From the NCBI GenBank assembly GCA_903912435.1, contig CAIWHI010000610.1, positions 1-5,255 on the forward strand: a DNA stretch of 5,255 nucleotides, read 5' to 3'. Shown piece by piece: positions 1-5,255 of this stretch. How positions within the stretch are numbered: position 1 is the first letter of the stretch; each line of letters opens with the position of its first letter. A program made the position numbers and the translations under genes. The notes below the pieces were generated by a model, which saw only the letters and a list, made by a program, of their open reading frames with translations, did no database searches and had not been told where the DNA came from. This stretch comes from an uncultured Bacteroidota bacterium. Its GTDB lineage: Bacteria > Bacteroidota > Bacteroidia > Chitinophagales > Chitinophagaceae.

Positions 1-152
1 CTGATGGTTTTAGTTATTTTACTGCTATAGGTACTCATTTATATTTGGCTATTCAACTGATTGTCCTTCATCATGTGTCTGCTATTGGCTTTGAAGCTTT
101 TATTTAAAATTAAACTGCCTAAAATAGGTGTCTTATATGCCAAATTCATTAT
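1..152. other. Left edge with no confident gene
   Basis: No gene can be assigned here with confidence. On the plus strand, one frame is open from position 3 to a TAA at 105-107. It reads as 34 mostly hydrophobic residues ending GFEAFI, so it could be the C-terminal tail of a membrane protein that begins outside the window. On the minus strand, an ATG at 38-36 opens a frame (MSTYSSKITKTI) that leaves the window after 12 codons, so it could equally be the start of a divergent gene. Both frames are short enough to occur by chance in AT-rich DNA. A TAnnTTTG match (TATATTTG, 40-47) is also present but faces no nearby plus-strand start. There is no hairpin resembling a terminator. Confidence 0.3.
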
Positions 153-160
153 TATCTTTG
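153..160 (+). promoter_or_regulatory. Candidate -7 promoter element of the hydrolase gene
   Basis: TATCTTTG matches the Bacteroidetes -7 consensus TAnnTTTG exactly. Transcription would begin at about 167, giving a leader of roughly 17-29 nt to the ATGs at 184 and 196. I see no clear -33 TTTG box at the usual spacing, so the call rests on one half of the promoter and its position. If real, it excludes the TTG at 61 as translation start because that codon would lie upstream of the transcript. Confidence 0.4.
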
Positions 161-195
161 AGTTTATAAATTCTACAACCTCCATGGTTACCAAC

Positions 196-882
196 ATGAA
201 ACCATTGATATTACTACATGGTGCCATAGGTGCCAAAGACCAGTTGCAGCCACTTGCCGATAAATTAAGTGAATGCTACCAGGTTTATACCTTTAGTTTT
301 TTTGGCCATGGTGGTGTAGCCCCGGCAGATGAACCCATTTCAATTGATTTATTTTCAAGACAGCTCAAAGATTTTATTAATGAAAATCACCTTACAGATA
401 TTTCGGTGTTTGGATATAGCATGGGTGGATATGTAGCCTTATATCTTTCCAGGCAATTCCCCGGCCTTATAAAGAAAGTTGTCAACATGGCTACCAAGTT
501 TGAGTGGAACGAAGCAATAGCAGCTAAAGAGGTGCAAATGCTGAATCCTGAAAAAATAGAAATGAAAGTGCCTGCATTTGCCAAAACGCTTGAAATAAGG
601 CATGCCCCAAATTCGTGGAAGCAATTGTTATTAAACACCGCCGAAATGTTGCGGGCTATGGGCCAGGCTAATCCACTTAAATTAAGTGATTATCAGGCTA
701 TAACTATACCAGTATTGGTGATGCTGGGTGATAGGGATAAAATGGTAGGGCTTGATGAAACTCTTACTACTTATTATGCCATACCAAATTCGCAATTTGC
801 AGTACTACCAAATACTCAGCACCCAATTGAGCAGGTGGATTTAAACTTGCTTAGCCATTTAATAGGAGCTTTTATAGGGTGA
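196..882 (+). CDS. Alpha/beta-fold hydrolase, small, substrate unknown
   Basis: This is a soluble serine hydrolase of the alpha/beta-fold superfamily (Abhydrolase_1/6 type), 228 residues, with no signal peptide or membrane segment. Numbering from the ATG at 196: the oxyanion-hole motif LLHG is at about 6-9, FGHGG at 36-40, the nucleophile elbow GYSMGG has Ser75 (codon 418-420), the acid is Asp181 in GDRDKMV (codon 736-738), and the base is His209 in NTQHPIEQV (codon 820-822). The triad is complete, so the enzyme is probably active. A short helical cap lies at about 97-165. The frame is open back to a TTG at 61, but those extra 45 residues do not resemble the fold and precede the candidate promoter. 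The ATG at 184 (four residues longer) is a real alternative; neither ATG has a clear Shine-Dalgarno. Ester, lactone, thioester or C-C hydrolase activity cannot be told apart from sequence. No neighbouring pathway gene suggests a substrate. Confidence 0.9.
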   Translation: MKPLILLHGAIGAKDQLQPLADKLSECYQVYTFSFFGHGGVAPADEPISIDLFSRQLKDFINENHLTDISVFGYSMGGYVALYLSRQFPGLIKKVVNMATKFEWNEAIAAKEVQMLNPEKIEMKVPAFAKTLEIRHAPNSWKQLLLNTAEMLRAMGQANPLKLSDYQAITIPVLVMLGDRDKMVGLDETLTTYYAIPNSQFAVLPNTQHPIEQVDLNLLSHLIGAFIG

Positions 883-984
883 AACTATTATTTAACACTA
901 GTTTGTGCATAGAATATGTTTATGATTAGATAAACTAAATGCTCTGCTGATAATTTTTAGGAGTTCTTTTTAAGTTAATTTTGA

Positions 985-992
985 TACATTTG
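985..992 (+). promoter_or_regulatory. Candidate -7 element for the kinase gene (distal)
   Basis: TACATTTG fits the Bacteroidetes TAnnTTTG consensus. A start at about 999 would give a leader of roughly 97 nt before the ATG at 1096. No convincing -33 TTTG is visible at the usual 17-23 bp spacing, so the support is partial. Confidence 0.3.
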
Positions 993-1018
993 GCTTATTA
1001 TTTAGTAGAAATACATAA

Positions 1019-1026
1019 TAATTTTG
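1019..1026 (+). promoter_or_regulatory. Candidate -7 element for the kinase gene (proximal)
   Basis: TAATTTTG also fits TAnnTTTG. It predicts a start at about 1033 and a leader of about 63 nt. The nearest upstream TTTG (989-992) is 26 bp away, longer than usual for a -33 box. It competes with the distal candidate at 985-992; the sequence alone does not decide between them. Confidence 0.3.
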
Positions 1027-1083
1027 ACTTCGGATGAGTTTTGAGACATTTTGGCTTGAAATTGATTGGATAGATTAAACTTT

Positions 1084-1087
1084 AAGG
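1084..1087 (+). promoter_or_regulatory. Possible ribosome binding site deciding the kinase start
   Basis: AAGG, within AAGGTGG, lies 8 nt before the ATG at 1096. This supports that ATG over the in-frame TTG at 1066, which has no such sequence at a suitable distance. Shine-Dalgarno use is weak in Bacteroidetes, so it is supporting evidence only. Confidence 0.4.
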
Positions 1088-1095
1088 TGGTAAAT

Positions 1096-4000
1096 ATGAG
1101 TGATAGTTTTTATTCATTTAGCGAGGCGAAATTGGGCAGGTTATTCCCAATTTACCTTGTGTTTGACCACAACCTGAATATCTTATCCATTGGGGGTGCT
1201 ATTGTAGAAAAAATGAATCTGCATATTGGTGGCAACTTCTTAGCTGAATTTGATGTATTAAACCTTAAAACACCAGTTTTAAATTTTAACTGCATTGTAG
1301 CTCTTTGTGATCGGCCATTAATATTAATCCCACGATCAAATACAACTTTTAATATTTCGGGTGAGTTTAATATAGATCATGACAGGTTAATTTTTATCGG
1401 TACTTCAATCAATCAAAATCAAAAGATTATTTCTAAGGGAGGCAATAATACTCCATTACTAAGTAAACAGGCGGAGATTACAGAACTGCACCAAACTATT
1501 AATGATCAGCAAATATTAATAGATCAGCTCAATGATTCATTAAAACTTGTTGATGCCAGGTTAGGCGAAGAGATGGTTAGGGTGAATGAACGTGGCGACA
1601 GGCTCTCTCAATTGATAGCCAACATGCAAAACGGTGTTTTGGTTGAAGACGAGCATAGAAACATTATTTTGATAAATGAGAAGTTCTGTAACATTTTTAA
1701 TATTCCATTATCCCCCTTTCAACTACAAGGTGTTAATTGTGCCGATTTTGCTAGGCAAAGTAGCTCACTATTTAAAGACCCTGAGCAGTTCCTTGCCGAA
1801 ATAGATGAGTTGCTGGAATTGAAAGTTATCAAGCTCAATCACATATTAGAACTCAAAGACGGGCGTATACTCAATCGCGACTATATCCCCGTTTATCTAA
1901 ATGATGCATATAAAGGTCATATGTGGAAATATAGCGATGTGACTGTTGCCAAATTGACCGAACGCAAGCTTGAAGAACAAAAGAAATTTTACGAATATAT
2001 CCTGAACGAAATCCCTGCTGATATCGCTGTTTTTAGCAATCAGCACAGGTATTTATTTGTAAATCCATTGGGTATTAAAGATGCTCATTTGAGACAATGG
2101 ATTATAGGCAAAACAGATGAAGATTATTGCCGTTATCGCAATAGGGATATGTCTATTGCAGTAGATAGGCGTAAGTTGTTTAATGAGGTGGTTAGCTCCC
2201 GTAAACAAAAGGAATGGGTAGAACCCTTTAAAAATGCCGAAGGGCAAATGGAATACCATTTACGTAAAATGTACCCGGTTTTCAACGACAATAATCAGTT
2301 GGAGCTGGTTATTGGCTATGGCATAAATATAACAGAAACAAAGAGAATAGAGGAAAAAATAAGACTTAGTGAGGAGCGGTACCGTAGCATTTTTAATTAT
2401 AGTTTAGCACTCATCTGCACCCACGATTTGGATGGGAATATTTTAGATGTTAATAATGCAACCATCGAGACAGCAGGCTATTCAAGAGAGGAATTGATAG
2501 GTAGCCCATTGAAAAATCTTGTACCTCCTGATAAGCGCTGGGAATTTGAATCGCAATACCTGAATGTTATCAAAACTAAGGGCAAGGCTGAAGGCATAAT
2601 GATGGTGAAAAGTAAAACAGGTAAGTCACTATACCTATTATACCATAATTTCCTGATGACCGATGATACTGAAATGCCTTATGTTATTGGCTTTTCTCAA
2701 AATATCACCGATCGTATCGAGGCAGACCGTGCTTTGAAAAAAAGTGAGGAAAAATACCGCAACATCATCGCCAACATGAACATGGGATTGATGGAAGTAG
2801 ATGTTGAAGAAAATATCATCTACGCCAACAGTAGCTTTTGTAAAATGAGCGGATTTACCCTTGGTGAATTGGTAGGTACTAATGCTGCAAATTTATTCAT
2901 GCAGTATGATGGTAACATTTCAAATGAAGAAATTAATAGAAGAAGGAAATTAGGGGAGTCTGATGCTTATGAGCTCCTTGTGAAGAATAAGCAGGGAGAA
3001 ACCCGATGGTGGCTCATAAGTGGTGCACCTACTTTTGATACTACTGGTAAATTTATTGGTTCAGTTGGTATTCATCTGGATATTACACTCCAAAAAAATC
3101 TGGAGATTGAATTGCGCAAGGCCAAGCAGGACGCAGAGCATTCAGCTCATGCCAAAGAAGTTTTCCTGGCCAATATCAGCCATGAGATACGTACTCCTAT
3201 GAATGCCATTTTGGGTATTGGTCGTCTTTTAAGCAAAACAACCCTTGGTACACAGCAGAGATTTTATCACAATACTATTCAAAATGCCGCTAATAATCTA
3301 TTGGTAATTATTAATGACCTGCTTGATTTTTCTAAAATTGAGGCAGGAAAATTGAGCCTTGAGCATATTGGTTTCGAGCTTAAATCTATCATAGGTAATG
3401 CTATTCAGATTCTTAAGCATAAGGCAGAAGAAAAGGGGTTATTATTGACTTATGATAATTCTCCTCAATTGGCTCCTGTACTATTGGGCGACCCATATCG
3501 TATTAATCAGGTCTTACTAAACCTGCTCAGTAATTCTTTGAAGTTTACCGAGAAAGGGGAGATAAGGGTGGTATGCCGTGTACTTAGGGATGAGTCTAAG
3601 CAACAAACCATACAATTCGTGGTAAGTGATACCGGTATAGGTATGAATAAAGAATTCCTCGATAATTTGTTTGATAAATTTTCGCAGGAGGACGAAAGCG
3701 TGAGCAGGAAATTTGGTGGCACAGGGTTAGGCATGAGCATAAGTAAGCAGCTTATAGAACTAATGGGGGGGCATATTAGTGCAGAATCTGAAAAAAATAA
3801 AGGTACCATTATTTCATTCTCTATAGTTTTCCCTAAAGGTAATTATAATGATTTACCTCATACTAAATATAGTGTTATTGATACCCACATTCTGAAAGGG
3901 AAACGCATACTGCTGGTTGAAGATAATGAGATGAACAGACTTTTGGCCAATACAGTCCTTTCTCAATATGGAGCCGAAGTAATTGAAGCCGAAGATGGAC

Positions 4001-4647
4001 AAATGGCTATTGATAAATTTGAGCATAATGTCTTCGATTTAATATTGATGGATGTACAGATGCCCATAAAAGATGGCCTGGAAACAACTAAATTCATTAG
4101 GGCTAATATTGATAGTAGTATTCCTATCATAGCTCTTACTGCAAATGCTTTTAAGAAGGAGGAAGAACGGTGTATAGAGGCAGGTATGAATGATTTTATT
4201 TCCAAGCCATTTGATGAAGATAAATTAGTGCAATTGGTAGCTAAATGGCTGGGACGGGAATCCAATTCTTCTTCACCTGCCATAGCAAAAGCCCATACCG
4301 AAAATGCCCTTTTTGATTTAAATAAGCTTGTTTTGATAAGTAAAGGGGATGAAGAGTTTGTGAAAAAAATGGTAAGCCTGTTTATAAATTTAATACCAGA
4401 TGTACTTACGCAGATGGATCAGGCATATAATAATAAGGATTGGAAAAAAATGGCTTCATTAGCTCATCGTATTAAACCTTCAATTCAGTCTTTAAGCATT
4501 ATTACCCTTGAAAAGGACATTGCCGCGCTAGAAAATGCAGCCACATCAACCTATAGCAAAGTCGAAGTGTTCGACCATCTCAAGCATATGGAAAAGGTGC
4601 TAGGCGAGATTGTAATGCAATTAAAGGTTCCCACAATAGGACTTTAA
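1096..4647 (+). CDS. Soluble hybrid histidine kinase: HNOBA-like, 4 PAS, HisKA, HATPase, REC, HPt
   Basis: This 1183-residue protein is a multi-step phosphorelay sensor kinase with no signal peptide or membrane segment, so it probably acts in the cytosol. Numbering is from the ATG at 1096. Residues 10-105 resemble the HNOBA-like sensor found on many Bacteroidetes kinases (FPIYLVFDHNLNILSIGG, then a DRLIFIG strand). A charged linker, probably coiled coil, spans about 124-172. PAS domains lie at about 172-288, 296-417, 424-542 and 549-668; the second contains HRYLFVNP and GKTDEDYCRYRNRD. HisKA has phospho-acceptor His696 in ISHEIRTPMN (codon 3181-3183). The ATPase has N-box Asn813 in LLSNSLKFT, G1 DTGIGM (845-850), F-box LFDKFSQ and G2 GGTGLGM (874-880). 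The receiver has the acidic pair in LLVEDNE, phospho-acceptor Asp986 in LILMDVQMP (4051-4053), Thr1015 and Lys1037. A C-terminal HPt has His1124 in AHRIKPS (4465-4467). All catalytic residues are present. There is no DNA-binding output and no partner regulator in view. The input signal is unknown. The in-frame TTG at 1066 would add ten residues but is less likely. Confidence 0.95.
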   Translation: MSDSFYSFSEAKLGRLFPIYLVFDHNLNILSIGGAIVEKMNLHIGGNFLAEFDVLNLKTPVLNFNCIVALCDRPLILIPRSNTTFNISGEFNIDHDRLIFIGTSINQNQKIISKGGNNTPLLSKQAEITELHQTINDQQILIDQLNDSLKLVDARLGEEMVRVNERGDRLSQLIANMQNGVLVEDEHRNIILINEKFCNIFNIPLSPFQLQGVNCADFARQSSSLFKDPEQFLAEIDELLELKVIKLNHILELKDGRILNRDYIPVYLNDAYKGHMWKYSDVTVAKLTERKLEEQKKFYEYILNEIPADIAVFSNQHRYLFVNPLGIKDAHLRQWIIGKTDEDYCRYRNRDMSIAVDRRKLFNEVVSSRKQKEWVEPFKNAEGQMEYHLRKMYPVFNDNNQLELVIGYGINITETKRIEEKIRLSEERYRSIFNYSLALICTHDLDGNILDVNNATIETAGYSREELIGSPLKNLVPPDKRWEFESQYLNVIKTKGKAEGIMMVKSKTGKSLYLLYHNFLMTDDTEMPYVIGFSQNITDRIEADRALKKSEEKYRNIIANMNMGLMEVDVEENIIYANSSFCKMSGFTLGELVGTNAANLFMQYDGNISNEEINRRRKLGESDAYELLVKNKQGETRWWLISGAPTFDTTGKFIGSVGIHLDITLQKNLEIELRKAKQDAEHSAHAKEVFLANISHEIRTPMNAILGIGRLLSKTTLGTQQRFYHNTIQNAANNLLVIINDLLDFSKIEAGKLSLEHIGFELKSIIGNAIQILKHKAEEKGLLLTYDNSPQLAPVLLGDPYRINQVLLNLLSNSLKFTEKGEIRVVCRVLRDESKQQTIQFVVSDTGIGMNKEFLDNLFDKFSQEDESVSRKFGGTGLGMSISKQLIELMGGHISAESEKNKGTIISFSIVFPKGNYNDLPHTKYSVIDTHILKGKRILLVEDNEMNRLLANTVLSQYGAEVIEAEDGQMAIDKFEHNVFDLILMDVQMPIKDGLETTKFIRANIDSSIPIIALTANAFKKEEERCIEAGMNDFISKPFDEDKLVQLVAKWLGRESNSSSPAIAKAHTENALFDLNKLVLISKGDEEFVKKMVSLFINLIPDVLTQMDQAYNNKDWKKMASLAHRIKPSIQSLSIITLEKDIAALENAATSTYSKVEVFDHLKHMEKVLGEIVMQLKVPTIGL
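4621..4647. other. Hairpin across the kinase stop codon
   Basis: TTAAAG (4621-4626) is complementary to CTTTAA (4642-4647), and TCC (4629-4631) to GGA (4639-4641), with a two-base bulge and a seven-base loop. The stem includes the TAA stop codon. No T-tract follows on either strand, so it is not a canonical intrinsic terminator. It might protect the mRNA 3' end or slow polymerase between two convergent genes. Confidence 0.25.
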
Positions 4648-4659
4648 ATGTGTAAGGCT

Positions 4660-5043
4660 TTATTTGCCAGTCACTAATTTCACAATGCCTATTTCTTTAT
4701 CATCACCATATACTTTAGCGAGATAAATACCCACAGGGAGAAAATCAAGGTTTATTTTTAATTGCCGGGTATTGCTAAAGGGTTCTTTGCTCAATAATAC
4801 ACCATTACTTGAATATAGGTAAACCACAGCTTCCTGGCATGGATTAAGAAGGTATATGTTGGTTTGGGAATGAAGAGGATTAGGATAAGCATAAAGTGCA
4901 GGTGGTTCAGGTAATTTCATACTTAAGAAATCATTGCTGTAAGAAAAGGAGGATATTTCTTGACTGAAAGAGTTATTAGCTACCCCAATAAAGGCAATAG
5001 CCAATATTAATGTACGTAAACTAATCTGGTAAAGCTTATTCAT
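4660..5043 (-). CDS. Small exported protein: signal peptide plus T9SS type A sorting domain
   Basis: This 127-residue protein begins with a Sec signal peptide: a Lys/Arg-containing start (MNKLYQISLR), a hydrophobic core TLILAIAFIGVA, and probable cleavage after Ser27 (SFS|QE) leaving an N-terminal Gln. Residues 51-127 match the T9SS type A C-terminal sorting domain (Por_Secre_tail family): YAYPNP at 51-56, a central strand VVYLYSSNG, LDFLPVGIYLAKV at about 99-111, and the terminal KLVTGK. Such domains normally direct a large adhesin or enzyme through the outer membrane and are then cleaved. Here only about 23 residues, with a Pro-rich PEPP stretch, lie between signal peptide and domain, so no cargo domain is recognisable. 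One Cys is in NPCQE. The ATG at 5043 is well placed behind a promoter match. It may be a genuine mini-protein or the remnant of a larger cargo gene. It converges on the kinase gene with 12 bp between stops. Confidence 0.85.
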   Translation of the reverse strand: MNKLYQISLRTLILAIAFIGVANNSFSQEISSFSYSNDFLSMKLPEPPALYAYPNPLHSQTNIYLLNPCQEAVVYLYSSNGVLLSKEPFSNTRQLKINLDFLPVGIYLAKVYGDDKEIGIVKLVTGK

Positions 5044-5074
5044 ATGGTGGTGATTGTAAATTTTATTTGCTTAT

Positions 5075-5082
5075 CAAATATA
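5075..5082 (-). promoter_or_regulatory. Candidate -7 promoter element of the sorting-domain gene
   Basis: On the minus strand this reads TATATTTG, an exact TAnnTTTG match. Transcription would start at about 5068, leaving a leader of about 25 nt before the ATG at 5043. No clean -33 TTTG is visible; an inverted repeat (5099-5119) occupies that region instead. Confidence 0.45.
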
Positions 5083-5098
5083 AGTAAAAAGGCAATTC

Positions 5099-5119
5099 AG
5101 TTTCCCATTGGAGGAAACT
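5099..5119. repeat. Inverted repeat in the promoter region of the sorting-domain gene
   Basis: AGTTTCC (5099-5105) and GGAAACT (5113-5119) form a perfect 7-bp inverted repeat around a 7-base spacer. It lies 16 bp upstream of the -7 match for the minus-strand gene, overlapping where a -33 box would be. It could be an operator for a dimeric regulator. A short TTTT follows on the plus strand, but the stem is too weak to call a terminator. Confidence 0.4.
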
Positions 5120-5136
5120 TTTGGTTGACTAATTTT

Positions 5137-5184
5137 AAAAAAAAACAATAAAGGGCAGCAAATCCTTGGATATGCTGCCCTTTA
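5137..5184 (-). terminator. Strong intrinsic terminator of the right-edge gene
   Basis: A 12-bp perfect stem pairs 5149-5160 with 5173-5184, with core GGGCAGCA/TGCTGCCC. After an A-A mismatch it continues with a short inner stem (ATC/GAT) around a CTTG loop. On the minus strand the stem is followed by TTG and nine consecutive T residues (the A-run at 5137-5145 on the plus strand). This is textbook rho-independent architecture for minus-strand transcription. The stem begins 18 nt past the stop codon at 5203-5205. On the plus strand only TTT follows before A residues, so it is probably not efficient in that direction. Confidence 0.88.
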
Positions 5185-5202
5185 AAATAGAGAAAATATA
5201 AT

Positions 5203-5255
5203 TTAAGCGATGGTTACAGAAGAATCCATATAAACATCCTGAATTGTATTCAATA
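5203..5255 (-). CDS. 3' end of an unidentified minus-strand gene (partial)
   Basis: One minus-strand frame enters from the right edge and reads LNTIQDVYMDSSVTIA before a TAA at 5205-5203. Only 16 residues are visible, so the product cannot be recognised. What supports a real gene is the placement: the strong minus-strand terminator starts immediately afterwards, which implies a transcript ending here, and the residue composition is ordinary for a protein C-terminus. The other two minus frames offer less: one stops at the edge (TGA), and the other stays open through the terminator stem. Confidence 0.55.
   Translation of the reverse strand, partial: LNTIQDVYMDSSVTIA

Larger units (their letters stand above)
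979..1057 (+). repeat. Near-direct repeat pair upstream of the kinase
   Basis: Two copies read TTTTGATACATTTGGCTT (979-996) and TTTTGAGACATTTTGGCTT (1039-1057). They differ by one substitution and one inserted T. Their starts are 60 bp apart, about six helical turns, so they would lie on nearly the same DNA face. A further TTTTGACTT is at 1022-1030. The first copy contains a TAnnTTTG promoter match (985-992). They could be operator sites for one regulator, a duplicated promoter segment, or chance similarity in AT-rich DNA. Confidence 0.45.

Noticed and set aside
3..107. Plus-strand open frame as the C-terminus of an upstream membrane protein
   Set aside because: Thirty-four open codons are not significant in AT-rich DNA. 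No family is recognisable and no terminator follows; it is only noted under the left-edge entry.
61..195. N-terminal extension of the hydrolase from TTG at 61
   Set aside because: The extra residues are hydrophobic and basic, do not fit the alpha/beta hydrolase fold, and lie largely upstream of the candidate promoter at 153-160. The fold begins at MKPLILLHG.
882..960. Hairpins AAACTA/TAGTTT (882-904) and GTTTAT/ATAAAC (918-935) as a hydrolase terminator
   Set aside because: Both stems are six mostly A-T pairs and neither is followed directly by a T-tract; the nearest TTTTT is at 954-958.
1066..1095. Ten-residue extension of the kinase from TTG at 1066
   Set aside because: The ATG at 1096 has an AAGG at suitable spacing and a natural start (MSDSFYSF). 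The TTG has neither.
3020..3202. Plus-strand 60-codon frame overlapping the fourth PAS and HisKA regions
   Set aside because: It is an out-of-frame shadow of the kinase. The kinase frame carries the intact H-box across this stretch.
3507..4283. Minus-strand open frames of 100 and 106 codons inside the kinase gene
   Set aside because: They lie opposite the ATPase and receiver domains, resemble no protein family, and are explained by the codon use of the real gene.
1..5255. Mobile elements, CRISPR arrays, tRNA or rRNA genes, phage or defence modules
   Set aside because: I saw no transposase, no terminal inverted repeats with target duplications, no regularly spaced repeats, and no tRNA- or rRNA-like sequence.

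Overview
The window is AT-rich DNA that most likely comes from a Bacteroidetes (Bacteroidota) chromosome. Four observations support this. A small secreted protein ends in a type IX secretion (T9SS) type A sorting domain, a system essentially restricted to this phylum. The large hybrid histidine kinase has the N-terminus and PAS layout common in Sphingobacteria/Chitinophagia-type genomes. Starts generally lack strong Shine-Dalgarno sequences. Matches to the Bacteroidetes -7 promoter element TAnnTTTG lie a short distance upstream of the genes. I cannot name a genus.

Layout from left to right: (1) a left edge with no confident gene; (2) a plus-strand alpha/beta-fold hydrolase of about 228 residues (196-882) with a complete Ser-Asp-His triad; (3) a 213-bp AT-rich intergenic region (883-1095) with two candidate promoter elements, an 18/19-nt near-direct repeat whose copies start 60 bp apart, and a possible 14-codon leader frame; (4) a plus-strand soluble hybrid histidine kinase of 1183 residues (1096-4647), read as HNOBA-like sensor, coiled coil, four PAS domains, HisKA, HATPase, REC and HPt; (5) a convergent minus-strand gene (4660-5043) for a tiny exported protein that is little more than a signal peptide plus a T9SS sorting domain; (6) its upstream region (5044-5148) with a promoter match and a 7-bp inverted repeat; (7) a strong minus-strand intrinsic terminator (5149-5184) directly after the 3' end of another minus-strand gene that runs off the right edge (5203-5255).

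The genes look like independent transcription units rather than an operon. The hydrolase and kinase are co-directional, but 213 bp with possible promoters separates them. The kinase and the sorting-domain gene converge, with 12 bp between their stop codons. The terminator isolates the sorting-domain gene from the next minus-strand gene. The kinase carries its own receiver and HPt domains but no DNA-binding output, so its phosphoryl group must go to a response regulator encoded elsewhere. No mobile element, CRISPR array, tRNA or rRNA is visible. I see no convincing undescribed multi-gene system. The most unusual items are the nearly cargo-less T9SS protein and the shortened HNOBA-like sensor on a kinase with no H-NOX gene in view.
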